Assembly: GCF_014635725.1 (NCBI RefSeq)
Contig: NZ_BMDJ01000004.1
Location: forward strand, 1-64,000
From: Pedobacter mendelii
GTDB taxonomy: Bacteria > Bacteroidota > Bacteroidia > Sphingobacteriales > Sphingobacteriaceae
Direction: 5' to 3'
Length of the DNA: 64,000 nt
Under the pieces are notes generated by a model, which ran no database searches, was not told where the DNA came from, and was given only the letters and a program-made list of their open reading frames with translations. Position 1 is the first letter of the stretch, and each line of letters begins with the position of its first letter. Position numbers and translations under genes: made by a program. Shown piece after piece: positions 42,347 to 51,400 of the stretch.

Positions 42347-43639
42347 TTACCAGGCTAATGAAGATTTTGTGCGTTGATTATTTGCATTCTCATTTCTAAT
42401 GGCATCAAGTCTTTTTAGGAGTTCAGGTTTCATATTCTCTACAGCTTGTTTCGCAAATAAGTCTTTCTGTTTTTGCGTATAATATGCTTTTTCGTTTGCT
42501 ACCAATGCTTTCAACTCATAACTTGTATTTTCTGTCATTACTTTTGCACTATCGGTTTGAGCATTTACAAGTCCAGCATTCTTCAGCCCTGCCCAATCCT
42601 GATCTGCATTGTACAATGATTGCCGGTAAAACTTAAGTTCGAGGTATTGATTGTATTGAGATTCATTAAGTGTCCTTATAATTGAAGCGACCTGTTCTGA
42701 CCAAACATTTATAAATTCGTTCGAGTAGCGAGATTTGTTAGCCCATTTTTTCTTTTCGAGTGCGATATTGTTCATTAAGAGACTATCGACCTGAATATCG
42801 GATATGTTTAATTTTTTCCGGTTGATTACGATTCTACCACCTTGATTCCATACCCACCATGGAAGCGTATTGTTATAAACATCCAACTTCCATAAGATAT
42901 ATGGCCTATACAACGTATGGTATAGACTAACCGAATCCATTCCATCTGGATTGTAGTTTCTTGTTTTTTCCAGGTCTGCAAATTGGTTAAGGGTATACTT
43001 TAGTAATTCATCACATAACTTCGAACTATCAGAAACTTTAACAAGGTTGTATTTTTTTAATTGCCTGAAATATGTTTTGATCGTCCTTAAAGCACTGTCC
43101 TGACTGGCAACCATAAAATAATTTTTAAACTGACTTTCATTTAAGACCTGTTTCAGCTTGTCAAATTCAATTTTTTTGAATTTTTGGATATCCTCCACTT
43201 CAGGTGCTGTTTCTTTCGAAATTTCCTGTAACAGGGTATTCGTCTGGGGAATAGATAGCGCTAGTTGCTGCCTGAATCTAATGGCTTTTACTAGTTCTGA
43301 TCTATATTTGGTTTGATCACTTGTGTTAAAATCATTTAGTTCAAGGGGAGATAAGATCTTGGCAAGCTGCTTGGTATCTAGAGTATAATATGAGCTAATT
43401 TCTTGCGAACTCGCTCCCTGTTTTAGCCTGAGCTCGGCGTTATTATTCTGCTGGTTAAAATAATTAGCAAGTTTTTCTTGCTTTTCAGATGATAAATTAA
43501 CGCGGTTTAAAACAGATTGCAAACGGCTGATCGTTTGCGCAGGATATTTTTTTAAAACTTCCGTATTCACCTGGGCATTAGTTATGACCGGACTAAAAAA
43601 AGCCAGAATAACGCCTAAAATTTTAATCTTATTTTTCAT
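42347..43639 (-). CDS. Exported helical protein of unknown function
   Basis: A 430-aa protein with a clear signal peptide (cut after TNAQ, about 23). The rest is predominantly helical and contains repeated modules of the type LSS.KQEKLANYFNQQ / LSPLELNDF / LNESQFKNYF / LNESQYNQYL, reminiscent of Spy/CpxP-like LTxxQ helices. I cannot assign it to a family. It sits 22 bp before the Sel1-repeat gene and 31 bp after the transglutaminase-like gene, so it belongs to the same transcription unit. Confidence 0.72.
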   Translation of the reverse strand: MKNKIKILGVILAFFSPVITNAQVNTEVLKKYPAQTISRLQSVLNRVNLSSEKQEKLANYFNQQNNNAELRLKQGASSQEISSYYTLDTKQLAKILSPLELNDFNTSDQTKYRSELVKAIRFRQQLALSIPQTNTLLQEISKETAPEVEDIQKFKKIEFDKLKQVLNESQFKNYFMVASQDSALRTIKTYFRQLKKYNLVKVSDSSKLCDELLKYTLNQFADLEKTRNYNPDGMDSVSLYHTLYRPYILWKLDVYNNTLPWWVWNQGGRIVINRKKLNISDIQVDSLLMNNIALEKKKWANKSRYSNEFINVWSEQVASIIRTLNESQYNQYLELKFYRQSLYNADQDWAGLKNAGLVNAQTDSAKVMTENTSYELKALVANEKAYYTQKQKDLFAKQAVENMKPELLKRLDAIRNENANNQRTKSSLAW

Positions 43640-43669
43640 TGGTAACTCTTATTTATAAATTTTGTCTTC

Positions 43670-45202
43670 TTAAAACCATTTTATCTCTCCATCATTCATA
43701 ACTATAAAGGGGCGTTCTTTGCCCTTTGAATATTCAGGAGCCAACAAGAACAATGCATTTTCAGGAACATCATTAAATATAAGTTCATGCGTGTTGATTG
43801 CTGTTAGCCTTTCTCCCAACAATTTCCAGGCATTCTGCCAATAGAATAATCTATACCTTTTATTTGGGCGAAAGAGGAGGTAATTTTGCTTTTCCTTGAT
43901 GATCACCATCCTCTTATGGCTCATATTTGGCTCCAGGATGGCTTTATGGTTGTATCCCTGCACAACCGGATATCCGGCAGGTGTTATTTTTCCATTAATA
44001 TAATATGCTGGCAGGTAGACAGCACCTTTAGGCATATTTTTGTAGGTAACCAAATTTTGATTAATATTCCCCCACCAAGTTGGTTTCCAACCTAATTCAT
44101 TGAAAACACATACAAATGAATATTTTGGTTGTCTGGCTACCGCGAAAAGTTTACAAGTAAGGTCTTCCGTGCCCCAAAATTGTTTGGTAACATCTAGATA
44201 GGTACTCGACCTCATAAAGCCAGGTGGGATATTATTAATTTTTTCTTTTCCCGCAATGGTTTCCGGCTGCTTTGAATAGGTGAGTCTTAATACCTTGGAA
44301 GGTTCCCTTGCCAGTACATTATTTACTGCGGGAGTTCCAGCAACGTCGAAGGAAACAGCATGCATTTTTCCATCAAATGCCGTATTCATGAAATGCCCGG
44401 ATGATGATGTAGCCCAATATGGAATATAGTTAATTGCAGCAGGAATGCCTTGCGACCTAAGTGTAAACGCGACAAGGTCTGCTATATCTTCGCAAGGTCC
44501 TTTTTTTCTTTGAAGCAATTGCAGTGCACCAAGGCGTGGTAAAGGCTCCTTCCTGTTATCAATGGAATAACTGTTGGTAAACCAGCTTCTGAAATCCGCA
44601 GATATGTAAGAGAGCGAAGATGCTAATCCTTCAGATTTATTTTTGGTTGCAACCCAACTAAAATCTTTATTATATCTGGAACGCCAGTTTTGTAAAGGTT
44701 CTACACTTACCCGGTAAGGCAACATATATTCACAAAAATCATTGAAAGGAATATTTTTATAATTGGCTGAACTTTGCCATTGCTGAAAAGATTGGTTAAT
44801 ATTTTGTATAAGAAAATCTGCCTTGATTGTTTTGATGTCGGGATTGGTGACAGGGTGTGGCCGCAAATCGGGATGAACTGCTTTTAATCTTTTGAATGCA
44901 GAAATTGCCTGATTAAAATCAGTATAATCCAATTCGTTGAAAGGTATTTTTTTCCCGTTTTTATCTTCCCAATAGTAATCTTCAGAATAGTGCGCATCCA
45001 TATTAGCAATTAAAAAATATACGGCTCGAATTTTTTGTCGATCACCGGTTTTGTGAAAATAGGCGATAACTTTTTCAATCTCACCTTTGTTCTTGCCTGC
45101 TTTAGTCACTATATTTTTAACAGCAATAGGAACTTCAGTTGGTATTTGTCCAAAGCCAAAAATTGGGAATATTAAAAGAAATGTCAGTAATATTATTTTC
45201 AT
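43670..45202 (-). CDS. Exported transglutaminase-like protein
   Basis: A 510-aa protein with signal peptide (MKIILLTFLLIFPIFGFGQ). The central domain has the papain-like triad of transglutaminase-like proteins: C237 in KGPCEDIADLVAFTLRSQGIPAA, H270 in SSSGHFMN and D286 in VSFDVAG. The C-terminal ~200 residues are beta-rich. Members of this superfamily are transglutaminases, peptidases or N-glycanases. Its ATG overlaps the stop of the ligase/TPR gene by 4 bp, so both proteins are made together. Confidence 0.82.
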   Translation of the reverse strand: MKIILLTFLLIFPIFGFGQIPTEVPIAVKNIVTKAGKNKGEIEKVIAYFHKTGDRQKIRAVYFLIANMDAHYSEDYYWEDKNGKKIPFNELDYTDFNQAISAFKRLKAVHPDLRPHPVTNPDIKTIKADFLIQNINQSFQQWQSSANYKNIPFNDFCEYMLPYRVSVEPLQNWRSRYNKDFSWVATKNKSEGLASSLSYISADFRSWFTNSYSIDNRKEPLPRLGALQLLQRKKGPCEDIADLVAFTLRSQGIPAAINYIPYWATSSSGHFMNTAFDGKMHAVSFDVAGTPAVNNVLAREPSKVLRLTYSKQPETIAGKEKINNIPPGFMRSSTYLDVTKQFWGTEDLTCKLFAVARQPKYSFVCVFNELGWKPTWWGNINQNLVTYKNMPKGAVYLPAYYINGKITPAGYPVVQGYNHKAILEPNMSHKRMVIIKEKQNYLLFRPNKRYRLFYWQNAWKLLGERLTAINTHELIFNDVPENALFLLAPEYSKGKERPFIVMNDGEIKWF

Positions 45203-47118
45203 ATATTTTTCTTTGGCAAATAAAATTTATTGTTCTCTGGAAAGGCCTTAATTGATTTTTTTTTAGATGAGTAGCCTAATTGCTGTAAAAGTAGACCAGC
45301 ACGGGATTTAAAAAAAATTGTTTCCGAAGATCTGATTTTAGGCACTGTTTCAATAATGTTCTGAGCCTGATTAACGCATCCTATTGTGTCCCCCATTTTC
45401 AGGGATAAATTCATTAAAGCAAATTTTGCCGCAAGATGTCCTGGTTCCATATTTTTGGCAGTGGTTAAATTTTTATAGGCACTTTTATAGTCGCCCGTTT
45501 TTTCATCGCATAAGGCTGCCTGAAGGTAAATCATCGGATTAGAGGTAAGCAGCTTTGCCTTTTTAAATATAATTGCGGCATGCTTGTAATCTTTATTTAA
45601 GAATAGTGTATTTGCATAGTTTACCCAATAACTCTCGTAAATATCCAGACGATTTTGTAGAGAAGTCAAAATATTTAGCGATTGCTCATAATCTCTGTTT
45701 TTAGTTAATAGTGCAGCTTGTTTGTTCTTTAAGTTGTCAATAATCAGATTTCCGGTCATATACATATAGCATAATCCAATAACAAAGAGAGAGAGTCGGT
45801 ATGTTAAGACATATCTGTTTTTGTTTTTTTCAGAAATTAATTTATTCCATGTTGAAAGGCCTTTTCGTAATGATATTGCAGGGGAGTTTGCAGATAGTAT
45901 AGAAGAAAAGATAATAAACAAAAACATTACCGGTAAGGCCTGAATCGTAAAATTCAACATCGACATCGTAATAAAGATACATATCCCCGCGTAGGCTGTT
46001 ATGGAGTAGTTAGCATCCCGCTTTTTCAGATGCTGAATTTTAATTGATTTATTTTTTAAAGGAAAGTATAATAGTGAAGCCAGCAAGCACATAAAAAGTA
46101 CGCCACCAATTATTCCACCTTCAATGGTGTTTTGTAGAAATTCATTATAGGCCATTTTTACAAACCCGGCATTAAGTATTTCGTTTGGTTTGGCATCTCC
46201 TTTTTCAAAGTATCTGGATTGAAAAAGATTATAATTTCTTTCAAATGCACCATATCCATAACCGAAAAGAGGTTTGTCTGATATCATTTGGGCAGAAACT
46301 TTCCATATCAATCTTCGGCCATCAGCAGATGCTTCTTTCGCTTGATAGGTATAAATACCTAGAGGAAAAGAAATGCTGATAACAATGAATGCAGTTAATA
46401 TTAAAAGTATGCGATTTTTTTTGTCTTTTGCCCAACTGTAGAGTTGATATTTGTAATTGAGAATAATAAATATACCAGTTGATGCGCCAAGAAGAGCGGA
46501 GCGGCACTTTAGTGTAAATAAAGTGCCCATTAATAAGATGAGTACAAAAGGCATCGATTTCCTTACAACATCATATTTACTGTATGGAAGAATAAAAACA
46601 CAAGGTACCGACATAGCGATAAACATCGCAACGATATTAGGATTCTCACTAGTTCCGGTTACTTTAAAATATTGATTGAAGCTATCTAAAAAGCCGATAT
46701 ATTGAAATATGCAGATTATACACTCTATAATGGAGGCAATAATAACCAAATTAAAAATAAAGTTTAAATTTAAGGTTGATGATCTGCAATAAACTGGTAG
46801 CACTATCATGCTTAAAAAAGTTATAAATAAGTAATAACTATAAGGATAAATAGTTGGCCAAAACAATAATGTGTGAATGGTTATAAATAATAATAAGAAT
46901 ATATTAACCAGGATCGGTATTGAGAGGTGTAGATTATGGCTATAAAACTTTGTAGAAAAACTCGAGTATACTAGAAGAGCAGAAAGTCCGGCTGTGTATA
47001 TGAAATAAGGGGTTTGTGACCTGTAAATAAAATAATTTCCAAAAAATAAAGACCCTATGATTGTAAATGTTATAATCATGGTGAAAGGCAAATTTGATTT
47101 GAGAGACGTGTACGACAT
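45199..47118 (-). CDS. O-antigen ligase/polymerase (Wzy_C) with C-terminal TPR repeats
   Basis: A 639-aa membrane protein. About 11-12 hydrophobic helices fill residues 10-450, with a Wzy_C region in the large loop: RRLIWKVSAQMISDKPLFGYGYGAFERNY and NEFLQNTIEGGIIGG. The soluble C-terminus (about 465-600) has TPR-like repeats (YESYWVNYANTLFLNKDYKHAAIIFKKAK, AALCDEKTGDYKSAYKNL, MEPGHLAAKFALMNLSLKMGD). Such proteins transfer lipid-linked glycan onto lipid A or, as PglL-type ligases, onto proteins. It is the first gene of the exported-protein operon, so glycosylation of these proteins is plausible but unproven. Confidence 0.8.
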   Translation of the reverse strand: MSYTSLKSNLPFTMIITFTIIGSLFFGNYFIYRSQTPYFIYTAGLSALLVYSSFSTKFYSHNLHLSIPILVNIFLLLFITIHTLLFWPTIYPYSYYLFITFLSMIVLPVYCRSSTLNLNFIFNLVIIASIIECIICIFQYIGFLDSFNQYFKVTGTSENPNIVAMFIAMSVPCVFILPYSKYDVVRKSMPFVLILLMGTLFTLKCRSALLGASTGIFIILNYKYQLYSWAKDKKNRILLILTAFIVISISFPLGIYTYQAKEASADGRRLIWKVSAQMISDKPLFGYGYGAFERNYNLFQSRYFEKGDAKPNEILNAGFVKMAYNEFLQNTIEGGIIGGVLFMCLLASLLYFPLKNKSIKIQHLKKRDANYSITAYAGICIFITMSMLNFTIQALPVMFLFIIFSSILSANSPAISLRKGLSTWNKLISEKNKNRYVLTYRLSLFVIGLCYMYMTGNLIIDNLKNKQAALLTKNRDYEQSLNILTSLQNRLDIYESYWVNYANTLFLNKDYKHAAIIFKKAKLLTSNPMIYLQAALCDEKTGDYKSAYKNLTTAKNMEPGHLAAKFALMNLSLKMGDTIGCVNQAQNIIETVPKIRSSETIFFKSRAGLLLQQLGYSSKKKSIKAFPENNKFYLPKKNI

Positions 47119-47455
47119 AAAATGTGCGTATTTCTATGAGCGGATATGTATAATATTTGGTTTTTATAAAGTAAACATAATTTTTTGTAGAAAACAAGAA
47201 AATTAAAATATTTTTCAGATTTTGAATTGCTAACTATTTTTAATCAAGTAAAGAAGCAAAAGTGATTCATGCTTATCTTGAGGTAGGCTCTGCATACTTG
47301 TCGCATTTTTTGCTTTTAAGAAAACTTTTGGTATAACCCCCATCTCATCTTAAAAATATTTAATAAATGTACTTCAGCCGCCAGATTGCCAAAAAGATGT
47401 TAGCAGTCGTTTTGGTATTCAATTATTTGTTTTAAGGCGGTTGGCGGTTATAAAA
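47119..47455. other. Spacer without a gene
   Basis: About 340 bp of AT-rich sequence. It presumably contains the promoter of the exported-protein operon on the minus strand; a TATGTTTA near 47170 resembles a -7 box but has no well-placed -33. I see no frame or clear repeat besides GGCGG/GGCGG words near 47437-47447. Confidence 0.4.
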
Positions 47456-47501
47456 AAAGCCGCAGCACCAGAGATATTTTTACCTCGGATGCTGCGGCTT
47501 T
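47456..47501 (-). terminator. Terminator after the PorP/SprF gene
   Basis: AAAGCCGCAGCA (47456-47467) and TGCTGCGGCTTT (47490-47501) form a perfect 12-bp stem. On the minus strand the stem is followed by TTTTTT. It lies 22 bp beyond the stop of the PorP/SprF gene and could also work on the plus strand. Confidence 0.85.
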
Positions 47502-47522
47502 AGGCTATTTTGGCAAGTTAGG

Positions 47523-48446
47523 TTATGGTTTTTTCTTGCCGATATTAACCCTGATATTAACTTCAAAATCTCCGTCTGTATAACCGCTAATTGCAGAGGT
47601 TGCCGTATTATAATATGCCATGAAGTAGAAAGTAGATTTATAGTTCATTCCAAAACCAACGGTTGCATTTTCCGTGTTATGGTACATCGCCATTACGTAT
47701 AGTTTATCGTTTGCAAAATTGGCATTAACACCAGCATCCCATAAATTTTTGTAATTTTTAATTCCTCTGAAAACACCTTTGGGTTCTAAGCTGATTCCAT
47801 TTATACCCGTTCCAAAGCTGAATTTATATCCCACAGCCGAATAGAAAGTTGGTTTATTGGCAAAGTTTAAATCATCGCCTCTGAAAACGGAACGCATGTT
47901 AGGAATGGCACCTTCAACAGTTAATCCCTTAGAGGTGTAAGAAACACCAAAATCTCCATCAAAATAGTAACCCCTGTCATTAAAACGGGCGATTGAGGGG
48001 TCGTTAATGTCGCTGTTTCTAACGCTGCTTAAATCAAGTTTATCCTGACTTGCGCCAAATGAAATACCAAAGTTCAATTTCTGGTCATCGTTATTTAGCG
48101 GTAAATGGTAGGCGAAAGTTCCAACTGCTTTGGTTCGTTGAATCCCACCAGATTTTTCATTATAAATGTTTACACCCCAACCCACTTTGTTTATTTGCTG
48201 ATCTAGCGTTACGCTTTGGGTAATTGGAGCACCCGGAATATTTGTCCACTGTTTTCTAAAACTCCCGTTAATGTTAAACCCTTCATTTATACCTGCCATT
48301 GAAGGATTAACCAAATAGCGATTTTGAAAATACTGCGCATTTAAGGGTAAAATTTGCGCTTTTGCTGTATTGAAAAACTGTATGCTTATGGCAAATAGAA
48401 ACGTTACGCGACTTATTTGCTTTATGTTTTTTGTTATTGCTTTCAT
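47523..48446 (-). CDS. PorP/SprF family T9SS membrane protein
   Basis: A 307-aa outer-membrane protein with signal peptide (cut after TAKAQ) and the PorP/SprF opening LPLNAQYFQNRYLVNPSMAGINEGFNINGSFRKQW. Further family stretches are GWGVNIYNEKSGG, YFDGDFGVSYTSKGLTVEGAIPN and the terminal FEVNIRVNIGKK. SprF-like proteins assist secretion or attachment of a particular partner with a type B sorting domain. Here the partner is the 1917-aa gene only 8 bp upstream. Confidence 0.93.
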   Translation of the reverse strand: MKAITKNIKQISRVTFLFAISIQFFNTAKAQILPLNAQYFQNRYLVNPSMAGINEGFNINGSFRKQWTNIPGAPITQSVTLDQQINKVGWGVNIYNEKSGGIQRTKAVGTFAYHLPLNNDDQKLNFGISFGASQDKLDLSSVRNSDINDPSIARFNDRGYYFDGDFGVSYTSKGLTVEGAIPNMRSVFRGDDLNFANKPTFYSAVGYKFSFGTGINGISLEPKGVFRGIKNYKNLWDAGVNANFANDKLYVMAMYHNTENATVGFGMNYKSTFYFMAYYNTATSAISGYTDGDFEVNIRVNIGKKKP

Positions 48447-48454
48447 GTCTGTAA

Positions 48455-51400
48455 TTAGTTTCTAATGATGTTAATGAATCCTTTGAACGTACCGATGCCA
48501 TTTCCTAAATCGATAATGTAGTAATAGGTTCCCTCTGAAAGTGGACTTCCATTTACCGTTCCATCCCAATCATTGGCGTAAGTTTTTTTCGTGTATAAAA
48601 TGCGCCCGGCCTTATCAAAAATCTTGATGGTATTATTTGGATAATAATCGATGTTTTTGACGATAAACTTGTCGTTATAACCATCGCCATTTGGCGTTAC
48701 AACTGTGCTTGCCTCTAATTTATAATCATCAATTACGGTTATAGAAATGCTTTGTTCGGCCGTACAGCCACTTGCGTTAGTAACCACTACTTTATACATT
48801 CCGCTTTGTTTTGGCCTGATGGTTAGCGACGCTGTATTTTGGCCGCTAATTATTTCCGCACCTGTCCAGCTGTATTGTGTACCTCCGGTTGCAGATAAAA
48901 TAATTGCATCGCCTTTTGATATGGATGAACCTTTATTGCTGTTGATTGTAACTATTGGCAATGGGTTTACGATAACCGTAGCATTTCCGATTTGTGTTTG
49001 GGTAGCATAAGCATCTGTTACGCTAACTAAAGTATAAATAAACGTACCGCTATTTCCTGTTGGCACGTTCAGCGTTGCTGTGGTAGAATTGGTTGTAACT
49101 GTTCTGGCGCTACTTCCATTTAGTGTATAAGTGAATGTGTATGGAGCTGTTCCAACTGAACCAGTAAAAGTTACCACTGGTGCTGTATTAAAGTTACAAA
49201 CAGAAGCGTTTCCAGCAATAGTTGCAACGGGCAAAGGACGAACCAATATCGTTGCGGAACCTGTTTGTGCCTGACCACAATTTACATCGGCAACACTAAC
49301 TAAATTATAGATAAAAGTACCAACTGCTGTAGTTGGAGCAAGAATTGTGGCTGCATTTCCGTTTGAGGTAACTGTTCTGTTTGTACCGCCGTTAATGTTG
49401 TATGTAAATGTATATGGTGCTGTTCCATTTGCGCCAGTAAACGTAATGGTTGGTGCTGTGCCGTTTTGTGGAATAGCAGTAGAACCTGTAACGGTTGCTG
49501 TAGCCAATGTTCTAACGGTAACAGTAGCTGTTCCGGTTTGTGTTTGTTCAGCATTAACATCGGCAACACTTAATAAATTATAATTGAATGCTCCTGCAAC
49601 ATTTGATGGTGCGGTTAAAGTAGCACTAGTATTTGTGCCAGTTGTGCTTATTGTCTGACTTACTCCACCATTCACATTATAGGTGAAAATATAGGGTCCT
49701 GTTCCGTTACTCCCTGTAAAAGTTACCGTTGGTGCTGCACCATTTAAACATAATGCAGTAGTTCCTGAAATTGTTGCAACAGGAATTGGATTAACTTTTA
49801 CAGTTGTAGAAATGTTTTGCGCTTGCGTGCTGTAAGCATCGCTAATACCAGTTACTGTGTAGATAAATGTACCAACAGTTGCAGTAGATGCATTTAGCGT
49901 TGCCGTGTTTGTTGTAGCTGTTAGCGTTTGATTTGTACCACCATTGATGTTATAGGTAAAGGTGAATGGAGCGGTTCCGGATGATGCCGTGAAGGTAATT
50001 ACAGGAGCAGCAGCATTTAAAGGGACAGAGAGGTTTGCACTTAAAGTAGCTGCAGGCTTAGCGTAAATTTTTAAATTAGCTGCTTTGTAGTTAATCGCGT
50101 AGTTTGTACTTAAAACTAAAGTTCCCTGTGTTATCGGGTAATCTCCAGCTGTTTCTCCTGGGTTTCTCGCTAATTCGCCTGTAAAAATATCAGCACCAAT
50201 TAATGCTGGAGCAGAAGTATAGGTAAACATTGGATCAACCGTACTTTCCACTTTGGTTTTAGCATCAGCAGTAACCGTAATGGTTTTTGGTGCAATGGTT
50301 AATACCTGTTGTTTTGCAACGGCTGGGTTATAAAAGGTATCTCCAACCTGATTTGCAGTAATTGTAACCGTGCCGGCTTTAACAATATGGATATCATTAT
50401 TGCTGATTGTGGCAATGTTTGTATCGCTACTGGTGTAAGTGATGTTTATGCCTGTGTTATCACTCGTTGCACCTGCAACTAGGTCTGGATCGCCATAAGT
50501 TGCCGTTCTTGTTGCTGCGAACGAAATGGTTTGGTTTTTCTTAACCGTCGCATCATCGCGTGAATACCAAATTGGTGAAGTAATAATTCTGCTTCCATCT
50601 GCTTCTACAATATCGGCATAATAATAACCTGTGGCCAAATTTGCCAGGGCATTATCGGTATACGTTAAACTTGTAGAGGTGCTAGTGGTTAACTCTACCG
50701 GATTTACACCGCTACCAGGCGTTCCATATAATATTTTAATGCTATTTACCGGACTTGTTGTAATAGAACTTACTTCGATTTGTGGTGCACCAGCTGTTTT
50801 AAATACGCTGCCAACGGGTTGTTTATTAATGGTGAAAACAATTTTAGCTGCTGAATCTTGCGAAGCGTAAAAACGCATTTTCTTAATGGCATCTAATAAA
50901 TCATTCTCGGTAAGGGCAGGAGCGAGTACAACTAACCTGGCTTTTGTATGGCGACCAAAAGTTAAATTGTGGTTATCATGGTCGATACTTGCACCAAGGT
51001 GGTAACCTCTGGCCAGCATGCGGTTGTAATAACTTAAATAACTCATCGAACTCGCCGGGTCTGAGTAAGTGATATTGGTTGAAAACGCAGGACCACTTTC
51101 TAAAGCAGTTCCTACAATTGCACTATCTGCACTTAAATCATAAGTTGCTGAAATGTTATTGTAATCGGTTGTATTCGGATGGGCTAAAGTTGCCACGGCA
51201 TTCAAGCCATGTCTGTTAATAATTCTGAACAATCCTGTTGCACCGGTATAAGTGCTTTTTGGAACATAAATTTGATTTTCGCCCGATTCCCATCCAATTA
51301 ATGAATCGATGCCATAAACGATAACGTGTCCACCACCGCTAATTACGCCCCATTCCATACCATGCATGGCTATGAAATTAGAGGTAGTTGCTCTTTTGGC

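Noticed and set aside
49300-49583. Gln/Leu-rich and Val/Ala-rich frames inside the giant gene
   Set aside because: They are shadows of the repetitive Ig-like coding region in other frames.
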